From UBA8079 sp965205535 (GTDB lineage Bacteria; Pseudomonadota; Alphaproteobacteria; UBA6615), in NCBI GenBank assembly GCA_965205535.1, contig CBDBHH010000005.1, positions 1,364,001 to 1,428,000 on the forward strand: 64,000 nucleotides of DNA, in the 5' to 3' direction. A program made the translations under genes and the position numbers. Of the stretch, positions 33,039 through 42,021 are shown piece after piece. Position 1 is the stretch's first letter; every line of letters starts with the position of its first letter. The notes below the pieces were generated by a model. It saw nothing but the letters and a program-made list of their open reading frames with translations, was not told where the DNA came from and did not search any database.

Positions 33039-33788
33039 ATGGACCGCGGAATTTGGGCGACCTGGTATGATTTGCCGGACGATGGGCGCGACGAGTATCT
33101 CGACTGGCTGCACAGCGATTACCTTCCCGCATTGCAGAGCAAACCCGGCCTGAACTGGGTCGCGCATTATGAAAGCCATGGCGGTGGCGCGGACATGCAG
33201 AAGGTCCGCGACAATTTTCCGAAATCCGAGGGCATGGAGGGAGTTGGCACCGGCACCCAGTTCCTGATGCTGGCCGGTGCGGCCGAGCCGTGGACGCTGC
33301 TCGCCCCGACGAGCGTGATCGACGATCAGAACGCCCTGACAGGCGAGGCGCGCAAGATGCTCGACCTGCGCCAGGGTATTCGTCCGTGCATCTTCTCGAC
33401 CTTCGCTCGTATCGACGGACCGGAAATGGGGCTGCGCCCGGCGGGTACCACCCCGGGGCCGGCCATCCAGATGGGCAGCTTCCGCACCAAGACGCTGGCC
33501 GACGAATATGACGTGGGGCAGTGGTATGCCCAGTATCGACTGCCCGCGATGGCACGGATGCCCGGTTGCATCGCCGCACGGGTGATGGTCTCGCTGGCCG
33601 GCTGGGCCAAATATTCCGTGATGTATGAGTTCACCTCGCTCCAGGCCCGGCTTGAAAATTTCGAGGAGCCCCATGAGGCGCTGGCGCTCGACGAGAATGA
33701 ATGGACCGGTCGCGTCATCCGCTACACGATGCACACGCCCGGGTCACCGACGGTGGGCCAACGCATCTGGCCGCCGGTGACGGAATAA
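33039..33788 (+). CDS. unrecognised protein with tandem dimeric alpha-beta-barrel-like halves
   Basis: 249 residues. The N-terminal half (ATWYDLPDDGRDEYLDWLHSDYLPALQSKPGL pattern) and the C-terminal half (VGQWYAQYRLPAMARMPGCIAARVM) look like two copies of an EthD/antibiotic-monooxygenase-like ferredoxin fold. Both have a Trp-Tyr near the start and a helix ending before GL/GC. A monooxygenase or catabolic accessory enzyme is possible; no exact family is recognised. Its gene lies just after the tctC terminator and 14 bp before the DctP-like gene, so a second transcription unit is likely. Confidence 0.65.
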   Translation: MDRGIWATWYDLPDDGRDEYLDWLHSDYLPALQSKPGLNWVAHYESHGGGADMQKVRDNFPKSEGMEGVGTGTQFLMLAGAAEPWTLLAPTSVIDDQNALTGEARKMLDLRQGIRPCIFSTFARIDGPEMGLRPAGTTPGPAIQMGSFRTKTLADEYDVGQWYAQYRLPAMARMPGCIAARVMVSLAGWAKYSVMYEFTSLQARLENFEEPHEALALDENEWTGRVIRYTMHTPGSPTVGQRIWPPVTE

Positions 33789-33802
33789 GAGAGACAGGAT
33801 TC

Positions 33803-34726
33803 ATGGCATCCATCGACATCCGGTTCGGCGGTTATCAGGGCGCGCACTCGGTGCACAGCCGTGCGGTTACGGTCTTTGGTGACACGCTTGCGCAGTCGCT
33901 GGGTGACGATCTGAACTTCGCGCACACGCTCAACGTTATGGATCTCGGCCATCCGGCGACGGATCTCCTCGATATGGTCGCCAGCGGCGAGATGACGTTC
34001 TGCTATTTCGCCGGCAGTTATCTGGGCGCGCGGGTGCCGGAGTTCGAGCTTCTGGATCTGCCCTTCGCGGTGCGCGATCGGGAACAGGGGCATGCGCTTC
34101 TGGACGGCCCGCTGTGCCGGTTTCTGACAGACAAGATCGCCGACGTGGCGGGCTACCGGATCGTGTCCTGGTGGGACAACGGATTTCGCCATCTGACGAA
34201 CGGTGTGCGGCCGATCCGCCGCCCCGAGGATTGTGTGGGCCTGAAGATCCGCACCCTGCGCAGCGATATTTATACCCAGACGTTTTCGACCCTGGGCTTC
34301 GAGCCGGTATTCACCGATGTGAAGGAGCTGGCTGCCGCGGTGGCGTCGGGTGAAGTGGATGCGCAGGAGAACGCGCTGGCCAATACCTTCAGCCTCGAGG
34401 CCTACAAGCATCACCGCTGGATCACCATGTCCCGCCACTTCTTTGGGCCGACCGTGGTGTTGTGCCACAAGCCCACCTATGACGGCTGGCCGAGTGACGT
34501 CCGCATGGCGGTCGATCAGGCCCTGGCGGCGGCCACGGCCGCCCAGCGGGCCTATGCGGCGGCCGAGGAGGCCGCGGTGCTGGAGAAAAACGACACGTCG
34601 GGCAACGAGATCATCGAACTGAGCGAGGACGAGCGCGCGGCTTTTGTGGCGGCGGTACAGCCGGTCGTCGAAGCCACAGTGGCTCGCCACCGCGACGACC
34701 TGTTCGAGTATCTGCCGAAAGGCTAG
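33803..34726 (+). CDS. DctP-like substrate-binding protein without a signal peptide
   Basis: 307 residues. The TRAP solute-receptor fold is clear: FRHLTNGVRPIRRPEDCVGLKIRTLRSDIYTQTFSTLGFEPVFTDVKELAAAVASGEVDAQENALAN contains the conserved Arg and family helix pattern. The N terminus starts directly at the mature region (MASIDIRFGGYQGAH) with no hydrophobic leader, even in the upstream extension. No DctQ/DctM permease genes are present. It may be a cytosolic binding or sensing protein, or have lost its leader. Confidence 0.85.
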   Translation: MASIDIRFGGYQGAHSVHSRAVTVFGDTLAQSLGDDLNFAHTLNVMDLGHPATDLLDMVASGEMTFCYFAGSYLGARVPEFELLDLPFAVRDREQGHALLDGPLCRFLTDKIADVAGYRIVSWWDNGFRHLTNGVRPIRRPEDCVGLKIRTLRSDIYTQTFSTLGFEPVFTDVKELAAAVASGEVDAQENALANTFSLEAYKHHRWITMSRHFFGPTVVLCHKPTYDGWPSDVRMAVDQALAAATAAQRAYAAAEEAAVLEKNDTSGNEIIELSEDERAAFVAAVQPVVEATVARHRDDLFEYLPKG

Positions 34727-34739
34727 CGTCGGGCGTCGC

Positions 34740-35627
34740 CTACTCCATCTCGCGGATGTCGTCGAAGGCCGGGTACAGCAGGCTGTAATCGTCTTCCGCC
34801 ATGCCGCGCTCGATCGCCTTGTTCAGAAAGCTGCTGGTTTCGCGAGCGTAGTGCGCATCCATGCCGAGGCTCTCGGCCAGGCGCACGGCCATCCCCAGAT
34901 CCTTGTTCAGGTTGTAGACCCGTGACCGTGCGTCCCATTTCTCCGACAGGATGTGGCGCGGGAACCGTGCCTCGCTTGCATAGCTGCGCGCGTTGGATTT
35001 GTTGAATACCGCAATCATGTCTTCGAGCTTGAGCCCGGCGCGTTCGGCCATGCGCCCCGCCTCGCAGTTGGTCAGGAAGACGGCGTGGACCACCATATTG
35101 TGGATCAGCTTCATGGCGTGGCCGGCGCCGACATCTCCCAGATAGAAAAGGTTGTCGGCGATCGCATCGAGCTTCGAACGGCAAGCCTCGAAGGTAGCTT
35201 CGTTGCCGCCGACCATCAGGGTCAGCGCACCGGCATCCGCGCCAGTCGCACCGCCGCTCATTGCCGCGTCGAGATAGGTGATGCCGTGCTCGGCCGCGCG
35301 GGCTGCGATCCGCTTTGTATCCTCGGGGAAGGATGTCGTAAGATCGAAGATGACGGTCCCTTCGCCGGTCATGGCGAGCACGCCGTCGGGTCCCTCAAAG
35401 GAGGATTCGATTTCGGGCGTGGCGGGCACCACATAGACCATCATCGCGCCCGCTGCCGCCATCTCTCCCGGGCTCATGACATGGGTGTCCGGGCGGGCTT
35501 CGAACGGCGCGCGCGCATCTGCATTTGTATCCCATACGGCGGTCACGTGGCCGGCCCTGGCGAAATTGTCGGCGATGCCGCGGCCCATATTGCCGAGCCC
35601 GATGACACCGATTTGCGGTGTGGTCAT
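34740..35627 (-). CDS. 3-hydroxyisobutyrate-dehydrogenase-family NAD(P)-dependent oxidoreductase
   Basis: 295 residues. The NAD-binding motif GVIGLGNMGRG, the substrate-binding DAAMSGGATGADAG and the catalytic Lys in GHAMKLIHNM are intact. This family includes 3-hydroxyisobutyrate, tartronate-semialdehyde and 6-phosphogluconate-like enzymes. The gene is convergent with the DctP-like gene (14-bp gap) and downstream of the GntR regulator. It probably works on an intermediate of the compound imported by TctABC. Confidence 0.92.
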   Translation of the reverse strand: MTTPQIGVIGLGNMGRGIADNFARAGHVTAVWDTNADARAPFEARPDTHVMSPGEMAAAGAMMVYVVPATPEIESSFEGPDGVLAMTGEGTVIFDLTTSFPEDTKRIAARAAEHGITYLDAAMSGGATGADAGALTLMVGGNEATFEACRSKLDAIADNLFYLGDVGAGHAMKLIHNMVVHAVFLTNCEAGRMAERAGLKLEDMIAVFNKSNARSYASEARFPRHILSEKWDARSRVYNLNKDLGMAVRLAESLGMDAHYARETSSFLNKAIERGMAEDDYSLLYPAFDDIREME

Positions 35628-35661
35628 GATATTTCTCCGATTTGGTTTGTGCCTGGGCCGG

Positions 35662-36468
35662 TCAGCCTCGTTCGGCCACGTAGCTGTAGTCGGCGGTGTT
35701 GCACCGGCTCAGCCGCCACTCGATAGGACGCCCATCGATGGTGACGGCGACCCGGTCTATTTCGAGCAGGGGCGCGCCGGGCATGACGCCGAGGAGTTGC
35801 GCCTCGAGCGGGTCAGCGGCGACCGCGCGAACGGATTCGCCCGCCTTGGCAACGGTGATGCCGTATTCGCCCTGGAAGAAACGGTACAAATTCTCCGGCA
35901 ACCTGGTCTCGCCGCCGAGCCCGGGAAAGAGTTTCTGGGGCAAGGTGAGGCGTTCGACGATGGCCGGGCTGTCTTGTAACGACCGTACCCGGTGAAGTGC
36001 GATGACGGCGTCGCCTGCCTCGAGCTGAAGGCGGTTTCGTTCGTCCTCTGTTGCGGCGCGCTGCTCGCAAACCAGGATGCGGCTCATGGGCATGGCGCGC
36101 TCGCCGTCCCGGCCAATGAGGTTGAAGTAGAAGAACAGTGCCCGTCGTTCGGTATATTCGGACACGAAGGTGCCGCGTCCCTGGCGGCGTTCCAGGAGAT
36201 TCTCGGACACCATGTCGTTGAGCGCCTTGCGGACGGTCCCCTGGCTCACGGACAGTTCGCGTGCGAGCTCGAACTCACTCGGCAACATGTCGCCGGGCTT
36301 CCAATAATTGTCGATCAACCTTCCGCGGATGACCTCTTCGACCTGGGCGTAAAGCGGCTTGCCCGGCGCACGTTTCAGGCGCGGCGTTTTGACCCTGCTC
36401 GACGGGGCCTTCTTGGGCGTGGCCTTGCGCGGCTTTGCCGTGTTTTCGGACTTGGCTTTTTTCGCCAT
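35662..36468 (-). CDS. GntR-family (HutC/UTRA) transcriptional regulator
   Basis: 268 residues. A 35-residue Lys/Pro/Ala-rich tail precedes the winged helix (PLYAQVEEVIRGRL, PSEFELARELSVSQGTVRKALNDMVSENLLERRQGRGTFV). A UTRA effector-binding domain (about 115-268) follows. HutC-type regulators are usually repressors released by the pathway substrate. Adjacent to the dehydrogenase and the tct operon, it is the likely regulator of the whole island. Confidence 0.92.
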   Translation of the reverse strand: MAKKAKSENTAKPRKATPKKAPSSRVKTPRLKRAPGKPLYAQVEEVIRGRLIDNYWKPGDMLPSEFELARELSVSQGTVRKALNDMVSENLLERRQGRGTFVSEYTERRALFFYFNLIGRDGERAMPMSRILVCEQRAATEDERNRLQLEAGDAVIALHRVRSLQDSPAIVERLTLPQKLFPGLGGETRLPENLYRFFQGEYGITVAKAGESVRAVAADPLEAQLLGVMPGAPLLEIDRVAVTIDGRPIEWRLSRCNTADYSYVAERG

Positions 36469-36600
36469 GAACCGATCTGCCTCCCCGCTGTCGACAAACG
36501 GGGTCCCGGGGATCCCGCAGCGCGGGACATGCGCGCCGTCAGCCCGTTTTTAATACGTTGTGGATTGTGGGGGCGTCAATCTGCCGCCGCCGACGTGGCG

Positions 36601-36996
36601 TCAGTCCAGTTCGCGCGATCCGGAGGCGAAGCCGACCTTGACCGTGATGGTGCCCTCATTCACCAGCCACGGCTGCACATGGTAGTTGCGCGCGCCGGAC
36701 GCGTGCATCGGATCGGCGGCTGCGATTTTTTCGGCTTCGGCGAAGTTTTCTGCGCGGACCACGACCATGCCCGAGCCTGACCATGTCTCGCCGCCGCGAT
36801 CGCCCATCGGGCCGGCGGCAAACATCACGCCGGTATCCTCAAGCATTCGCTGGTAGGCGAGATGCTCGGTGATGTTTTCCATGATCGGCTCCATCCCGTT
36901 GGCGGGATAGGTGAAGACGACGAACAGTTGTTTGCCGAGGAAATTATTCTTCTTCGCCCGTTCGAGCATATGCTCCCAGGTTCGCGTATCCGACAT
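36601..36996 (-). CDS. YCII-related domain protein
   Basis: 131 residues. The YciI-like dimeric ferredoxin fold includes HLAYQRMLEDTGVMFAAGPMGD and the conserved Asp/His pair region ADPMHASGARNYHVQPW. YciI-like proteins have proposed peroxidase or dehalogenase-like activity; function here unknown. It is 40 bp downstream (same strand) of the second Gfo/Idh gene. The 132-bp gap before it to the GntR gene (36469-36600) shows nothing distinct. Confidence 0.85.
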   Translation of the reverse strand: MSDTRTWEHMLERAKKNNFLGKQLFVVFTYPANGMEPIMENITEHLAYQRMLEDTGVMFAAGPMGDRGGETWSGSGMVVVRAENFAEAEKIAAADPMHASGARNYHVQPWLVNEGTITVKVGFASGSRELD

Positions 36997-37036
36997 GGCT
37001 TATCCCTTCGATGAGAGGCCGTGCGCGCTTGGCGCG

Positions 37037-38158
37037 CTATTTGTAATAGTCGTCGATTTCCAGCGGCAGGTCGATCCGCTCACCGATTTTCGACGACTTG
37101 TCCATGGCCATCGTGAGCAGGAGGTTACGGTGACCGTCCTGGGCTGTGGCGTGGGGCGTGTCGAGGCCCGCGCACAGGCGCTGATACCAGGAGAAGGTTT
37201 CCTCGCGCATCGGCCCCCAGAGCTGGTTGTTGTAGATATCTCCCGGCGGATAGCTGGTCATGAAATCCACATGGCGCTGGAACTCGGGCTCGAACCCGTC
37301 CGGCGCATAGCCGGCACCCTGGGGAATCTCCGACGCGATGATCAGGTCGCGGTGGGTATCCTCGATGTCGATCACGCCCTTGTCGCCGATGATGCCGATC
37401 TCCAGCCCATAGACGGCGCCTGGCCAGATGATCGGGGCGGCCCAGGAGATGTTCATGGAGAACATCGTGCCGTCATCCATTGTGAAGATGCCGAAGGTGG
37501 AATCCTTGGTGCCGTACTGCGCCATCGCCTTGTCGTTCGACTGGGCGTAGAGCGAGACCGGGGTCTTGCCCTCCATCAGCCACATGCACATGTCGAGCGC
37601 ATGGGTGCCCGACACCACCATCGGCGTCAGGTTTTCGCGCTGGTTGGTGCGCGCGACCGTCGCGATGGGCACCATGCGGTTCATGATGGCACGGGTAACG
37701 ACGCCGGTGACTTCGCCGATCTGCCCGGTAACGAGGCGTTCCTTGACGGTCAGGAAGCGGCGGCGAAAGCGTTGGGTGTAACCGATCACAGCGTCGACGC
37801 CGTTGGTCTCGATCGATTCGAGGACGGCGAGAGATTCGCGCACATCGGTCGCCAGGGGCTTCTCGATGAACAGGGCGTGACCCGCATCCGCGGCCATGAT
37901 CGTGGGGGCCATATGATGGTTTTCATCCGTCGCGATGATCACCGCGTCGACCTCGGGTCGCTTGATGAGTTCCTCGAAACTGGCGGTGTGGAAGTCGGCA
38001 TTCGTATCGGTTGCCAGCTTCTCGCGCAGATCGTCCTTGATGTCGCACAGGCCGAGCCAGCCGATGCCCGGATAGTCGCGCGCGAATTCCGCACGGATAC
38101 GACCGATCGTGCCGCAGCCGATCACCGCCAGGCCGATTGTTTTCTTCTCGTCGCTCAT
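37037..38158 (-). CDS. Gfo/Idh/MocA-family oxidoreductase (second copy)
   Basis: 373 residues. NAD-binding motif LAVIGCGTIGRI, EKP motif FIEKPLATD and the substrate-domain His in SGTHALDMCMWLMEG. It contains the QRFRRRF segment typical of inositol/sugar dehydrogenases (IolG-like). It is the first gene of the minus-strand set (this, YciI, GntR, dehydrogenase). Its 5' region (38159-38356) is divergent to hprK and must hold promoters for both. Confidence 0.93.
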   Translation of the reverse strand: MSDEKKTIGLAVIGCGTIGRIRAEFARDYPGIGWLGLCDIKDDLREKLATDTNADFHTASFEELIKRPEVDAVIIATDENHHMAPTIMAADAGHALFIEKPLATDVRESLAVLESIETNGVDAVIGYTQRFRRRFLTVKERLVTGQIGEVTGVVTRAIMNRMVPIATVARTNQRENLTPMVVSGTHALDMCMWLMEGKTPVSLYAQSNDKAMAQYGTKDSTFGIFTMDDGTMFSMNISWAAPIIWPGAVYGLEIGIIGDKGVIDIEDTHRDLIIASEIPQGAGYAPDGFEPEFQRHVDFMTSYPPGDIYNNQLWGPMREETFSWYQRLCAGLDTPHATAQDGHRNLLLTMAMDKSSKIGERIDLPLEIDDYYK

Positions 38159-38356
38159 TTTAACTCTTCTCCACTGCGCGTGTGATTATGCGCGGTTATC
38201 CGACCGACAATCGGCCTTGTTCGGTGGCTGATATAGCATGTGTGGCAGCGTCCGGCTGTTCCGCATGGGCAAAACTTACTCGCGCCGGTGGAGACGGGTG
38301 CAAGGGCGCGCTAGAACGGATTGCGCTTGGAGTGCCGCGGAGCCGAAATCAGAGCC

Positions 38357-38809
38357 ATGACGGAACATCCCATCAGAGTCCACGCGACCTGCGTCGCGCT
38401 ATCCGACGAAGACGGCGGGTGGTCTGCTCTCTTGTTGCGCGGCCCGTCGGGCGCAGGGAAATCGGATCTGGCGCTTCGCCTGATCGATGGCGGCGCACGG
38501 CTCGTGGCCGATGATCAGACGGAACTCCGCCCGGTTGGGGACGGGCTTCTCGCGGGCGCACCGGAAACCATCGCCGGCAAGATTGAGGCGCGCGGCATTG
38601 GCATTCTCGAGCTGCCGCATATGGACGATGTGCCGCTGCGGCTCGTATGCGATCTGATGGACCGCGACGGGGACAGGGTTGCACGGCTTCCGGAACCGGC
38701 CGTGGTGCATCTTGCAGGCATCGAACTCCCGCTGGTCACGCTCGCACCGTTCGAGGCCTCCACACCGGCCAAGCTTCGTTTGGTGTTCGGGTCGCTCCTC
38801 AAGGTATAG
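38357..38809 (+). CDS. hprK: HPr kinase/phosphorylase, short alphaproteobacterial form
   Basis: 150 residues from the ATG at 38357; it is the C-terminal catalytic half only, as is normal in alphaproteobacteria. The P-loop is GPSGAGKSDLAL (29-40) and the K3-like region includes LVADDQTEL and IEARGIGILELP, the HprK signature. It phosphorylates HPr on Ser (here Ser50), and it is followed by rapZ, EIIA and HPr. Confidence 0.93.
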   Translation: MTEHPIRVHATCVALSDEDGGWSALLLRGPSGAGKSDLALRLIDGGARLVADDQTELRPVGDGLLAGAPETIAGKIEARGIGILELPHMDDVPLRLVCDLMDRDGDRVARLPEPAVVHLAGIELPLVTLAPFEASTPAKLRLVFGSLLKV

Positions 38810-38840
38810 TCCGTTCGTCCAATAGAGCTGCCGACCCGTC

Positions 38841-39773
38841 ATGACAGTATCGAATCAGACCGAAACCGAAGCCCCCGATACCCCGCTGTCGCTGGCGGGG
38901 CGTGTGCTGGTAGTGACCGGCCTGTCCGGAGCCGGTCGGACGACCGCGCTCAAGGCGCTGGAAGACATGAACTGCGAGGCCGTCGACAATCTGCCCGTAC
39001 GGCTGATGGCAACCCTCGTGCGCCAGGGCCCTGCAGAGGGGCGCGGGCTGGCGATCGGGGTCGACGTGCGCACACGTGATTTCAATGCGGACAGGTTCGC
39101 CCGGGAGATCGCGACACTCAGGGCTGCAATTGACGCGCCGGTGGAGATGCTGTTCCTCGACAGTGACGATGACGTGATTGAACGGCGCTACACAGAAACT
39201 CGCCGGGTACACCCTATGGCGAGCGATCGTCCGCTCGCCGACGGAATTGCCGCTGAACGGCGGCTGCTGGCACCGCTTCGCGAGGCGGCGGATTTCGTTA
39301 TCGATACCAGCCACTCGAACATTCATGAGTTTGCGCGTTTGTTGCGCGATCGCATGGTCGGTGCCGCCACGGGCGAGGCGAACGTGCTCGTCACGTCCTT
39401 CTCCTACCGCAACGGCGTGCCGCGGGATGCCGATATGGTTATCGATGTCAGGTTTCTTCGAAACCCACATTACGACCCGGCACTCCGGCCGTTGACCGGG
39501 CGTGATGACGGGGTGGGTGCCTATGTTGCGGCGGACCCGGATTTCGACGGTTTCTTCACGCGCCTGACGGACCTCCTGGCGTTGCTGCTGCCCCGTTTCA
39601 ACGAGGAAGGCAAAAGTTATCTGACGATCGCAATCGGTTGCACAGGCGGGCGTCATCGCTCGGTCTATGTGGCCGAAAGGCTGCGGGACTGGGTTGCGGA
39701 TCGCATGACCCATGTGGAACTGCGCCACCGGGATCTGTCTTTCGATGCCAGTGCAAATCAAGAGCCGACATGA
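38841..39773 (+). CDS. rapZ: RapZ/YvcJ family nucleotide-binding protein (RNase adapter)
   Basis: 310 residues. Walker A GLSGAGRTTALKALEDMNCEAVDNLP and the C-terminal GCTGGRHRSVYVAE motif are diagnostic. In enterobacteria it controls glucosamine-6-phosphate synthase through small RNAs; in alphaproteobacteria it belongs to the PTS regulatory cluster as here. It overlaps the EIIA gene by 4 bp (39770-39773). Confidence 0.95.
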   Translation: MTVSNQTETEAPDTPLSLAGRVLVVTGLSGAGRTTALKALEDMNCEAVDNLPVRLMATLVRQGPAEGRGLAIGVDVRTRDFNADRFAREIATLRAAIDAPVEMLFLDSDDDVIERRYTETRRVHPMASDRPLADGIAAERRLLAPLREAADFVIDTSHSNIHEFARLLRDRMVGAATGEANVLVTSFSYRNGVPRDADMVIDVRFLRNPHYDPALRPLTGRDDGVGAYVAADPDFDGFFTRLTDLLALLLPRFNEEGKSYLTIAIGCTGGRHRSVYVAERLRDWVADRMTHVELRHRDLSFDASANQEPT

Positions 39774-40189
39774 TCGGATTGCTGCTTGTCACACATGGCC
39801 GACTGGCCGATGAATTCCTGGCCGCCCTCGAGCATGTCGTCGGGCCGCAGGATCAGATCGAGGCCGTTTCCATCGACGCCGATGACGATATGGCACGGCG
39901 CAGACAGGACATCGTCGATGCGGTGGCGCGCGTCGCGGACGGCGCGGGTGTCGTCATTCTGACGGACATGTTTGGCGGGACACCTTCGAACCTGGCCATT
40001 TCCGTGATGGACACCAAGCAAGACGGAGGGCCGGTGGAAGTGATCGCCGGGTTGAACCTGCCGATGCTGATCAAGCTGGCGCAGGCGCGTGGAGACACGA
40101 ATTTTTCCGCGCTGGTCGAGGCCGCGCAATCTGCCGGTCGTAAGTACATCAGCGTCGCATCCGCGCTGCTGGGCATCAATCAGGCCTAG
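39770..40189 (+). CDS. manX: PTS EIIA component, mannose family
   Basis: 139 residues. The phosphoacceptor His9 is in LLLVTHGRLADEF, and ILTDMFGGTPSNLAI is the family signature. No EIIB/C/D sugar permease is nearby, so as in other alphaproteobacteria this is a regulatory phosphocarrier accepting phosphate from HPr, with outputs including ChvG/ChvI-linked regulation. Confidence 0.95.
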   Translation: MIGLLLVTHGRLADEFLAALEHVVGPQDQIEAVSIDADDDMARRRQDIVDAVARVADGAGVVILTDMFGGTPSNLAISVMDTKQDGGPVEVIAGLNLPMLIKLAQARGDTNFSALVEAAQSAGRKYISVASALLGINQA

Positions 40190-40194
40190 CTGCG

Positions 40195-40473
40195 ATGACT
40201 TCGGACGCGCTTTCGGCGGCGGTCGAAATCACGAATACCCGTGGATTGCATGCGCGTGCGGCCGCGCGCTTCGTTCGTCTTGCCGAGACATTCGAGGCCG
40301 ACATTCTGGTTACGAAGGACGGTTCGGAAGTCCCCGGAACCTCGATCATGGGATTGATGATGCTGGCTGCGGCCCCAGGGTCGAAGATCACCATCCGCAC
40401 GTCGGGTAACGACGCACAGGCTGCTCTCGACGCGCTGGTGGCTCTTGTGTCCGACGGTTTTGGCGAGGAATAG
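40195..40473 (+). CDS. ptsH: HPr-like phosphocarrier protein
   Basis: 92 residues. His19 in GLHARAAARF is the EI-dependent phosphorylation site, and Ser50 in TSIMGLMMLAA is the HprK site. With HprK and EIIA it forms the regulatory PTS arm. Only 5 bp separate it from EIIA; a strong terminator follows. EI (ptsP) lies outside the window. Confidence 0.96.
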   Translation: MTSDALSAAVEITNTRGLHARAAARFVRLAETFEADILVTKDGSEVPGTSIMGLMMLAAAPGSKITIRTSGNDAQAALDALVALVSDGFGEE

Positions 40474-40474
40474 A

Positions 40475-40504
40475 AAACGGCGCCCCGGTGACGGGACGCC
40501 GTTT
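40475..40504. terminator. bidirectional terminator between ptsH and the convergent porin
   Basis: The arms AAACGGCG (40475-40482) and CGCCGTTT (40497-40504) pair perfectly and extend inward with a near-match CCCCG/CGGGA. The A/T-rich ends make it usable on both strands. Confidence 0.75.
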
Positions 40505-40526
40505 CCCAACATCCGGTCTTACGGGA

Positions 40527-41687
40527 CTAGAAGTTGAACTGGTTCGAGAGAATGACGACGGTGCCGTCGTTATTCACCGGAACTGCTGTCGCGTTGATGT
40601 TGTCGGCCGAGACGGTGTTGGCGGAGAGGTTAACCTCCCAACCCGGTGCCACGGCGTAGGCGACATCCAGCGAGATGATCTGGATGTCGGTGTCGCTGAT
40701 GCCGGTGGTATTGCCCTTCGAGCTTTCGAACCAGTTAAGGCTCACACCCCAGGGGCCCGTCGTATAGGAACCGCCGACCGTGTAATAGGAACCGGAATCG
40801 GCACCCCCGGCCATTGCCGCGGCCGTCTGACCCGATTCGGCGAAGTCGACATAACCCGCACCGAGGCCGAAGCCGCCGAAGTTGACGATGGCACCAACGG
40901 CGATCGTCTCGAGCTCGCCCTCGGTGTCGGCGCCCGTAGCCGTTTCGCTGTCGCCGAACTCACCCGTGAGGCTGAGCACGAAGGACACGGCGTCGAACTT
41001 GCCTTCATAATTGGCGGCGATTCCGAAAACATTCTCGAAGTCGCCATCGGCATCCGAATCAGAGGTCGCCGGACCACCTGCGGCCTCACCCGTATCCGGG
41101 GTGATCGAGCCGCCGAGCTGGAAGCCGGCGAAGCGCGGGGTGAAATAGGTCAGCTTGGTTGCATCGCCTGACGACGAGTTGCCGGTGGCGCCAAGGCCAC
41201 CGCCTGTGCCGAACGAGATGAAGTCGCCAACATCGCCATCGGGACCCGCCCGGCCAACCAGAACGTCGTCACTCTCGACGAACATGCGATCGGTCGCGTC
41301 GTCCTGGTCACCCATTTCAACCCGGCCCCAGCTGGCGCTGTCGATAAACGCCCAAGCTTCGTCGGCGATGCCGTTGGTATCGGCATTTGCCGTCGCGGAG
41401 TCAGCGGCACCGGCGTTCAACTCGATGCTGACACCATATTTGAGCCCGTTGTCGGCCGTGGCTTCGGCATCGATCACGATCTCCGACTCGTCGACCTTAA
41501 ACTGGTAGCCGCGCCCCGCGGTAGCCGATACGTCCTGATCGACGATACCGACCTGGAACCGCAACTCACCGCCCAGGGTGACGCTAAAGGCGTCCCTCGA
41601 GCCGACCTGGCCCGCTATGGAGGGGGTCGCAATCAAGGCGGCCCCGACGAGCGCACTCGTGGTCAGAAAAATTTTCTTCGTATTCAT
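40527..41687 (-). CDS. outer-membrane porin (alphaproteobacterial Omp2b/porin-like), copy 1
   Basis: 386 residues from the ATG at 41687 (GGAGA upstream). A signal peptide (to about AGQVGS, residue 26) is followed by an all-beta porin: GGELRFQVGIVDQD, then RGYQFKVDESEI and a Gly/Asp/Ala-rich repetitive barrel. The last residue is Phe (LSNQFNF), the barrel-assembly signal. It probably forms a trimer for diffusion of small solutes. It has clear similarity to the neighbouring copy 2. Confidence 0.93.
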   Translation of the reverse strand: MNTKKIFLTTSALVGAALIATPSIAGQVGSRDAFSVTLGGELRFQVGIVDQDVSATAGRGYQFKVDESEIVIDAEATADNGLKYGVSIELNAGAADSATANADTNGIADEAWAFIDSASWGRVEMGDQDDATDRMFVESDDVLVGRAGPDGDVGDFISFGTGGGLGATGNSSSGDATKLTYFTPRFAGFQLGGSITPDTGEAAGGPATSDSDADGDFENVFGIAANYEGKFDAVSFVLSLTGEFGDSETATGADTEGELETIAVGAIVNFGGFGLGAGYVDFAESGQTAAAMAGGADSGSYYTVGGSYTTGPWGVSLNWFESSKGNTTGISDTDIQIISLDVAYAVAPGWEVNLSANTVSADNINATAVPVNNDGTVVILSNQFNF

Positions 41688-42021
41688 GGGAATCAATCTC
41701 CAACAAGTGGATCTCGCGCATCATGCACGAGATATAAACGTTATAACATCACTATTTCCGGACACAACATTCGTATCTGCCGGACCGCGTCGGGTCCGAT
41801 TTCTCTGTGCTGTGTCCCCCACCTTGCTGGGATTTTGCTTATTGATTTTTATGCAGTGGAATGCCGGCCATCCTATTTGGATGCGGTTGCACTGCAATAT
41901 CGAATGCTGGCCTCCGGCCGTTATTATTCGCCGGTGTTGCCGAAAAACATCAATTATTTGAGTGGGTTGCTTGATATTTGGGCAATCGTGCCCAAACAAC
42001 GCGCAGTCCCGTCAAAACGAA
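41688..42021. other. long intergenic region upstream of porin 1
   Basis: 334 bases between the porin 1 start and the terminator of porin 2. AT-rich relative to genes. It holds a perfect 8-4-8 dyad (TTTGGGCA-ATCG-TGCCCAAA, 41977-41996), about 290 bp upstream of porin 1, and presumably the porin 1 promoter. No ORF here is convincing. Confidence 0.5.
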
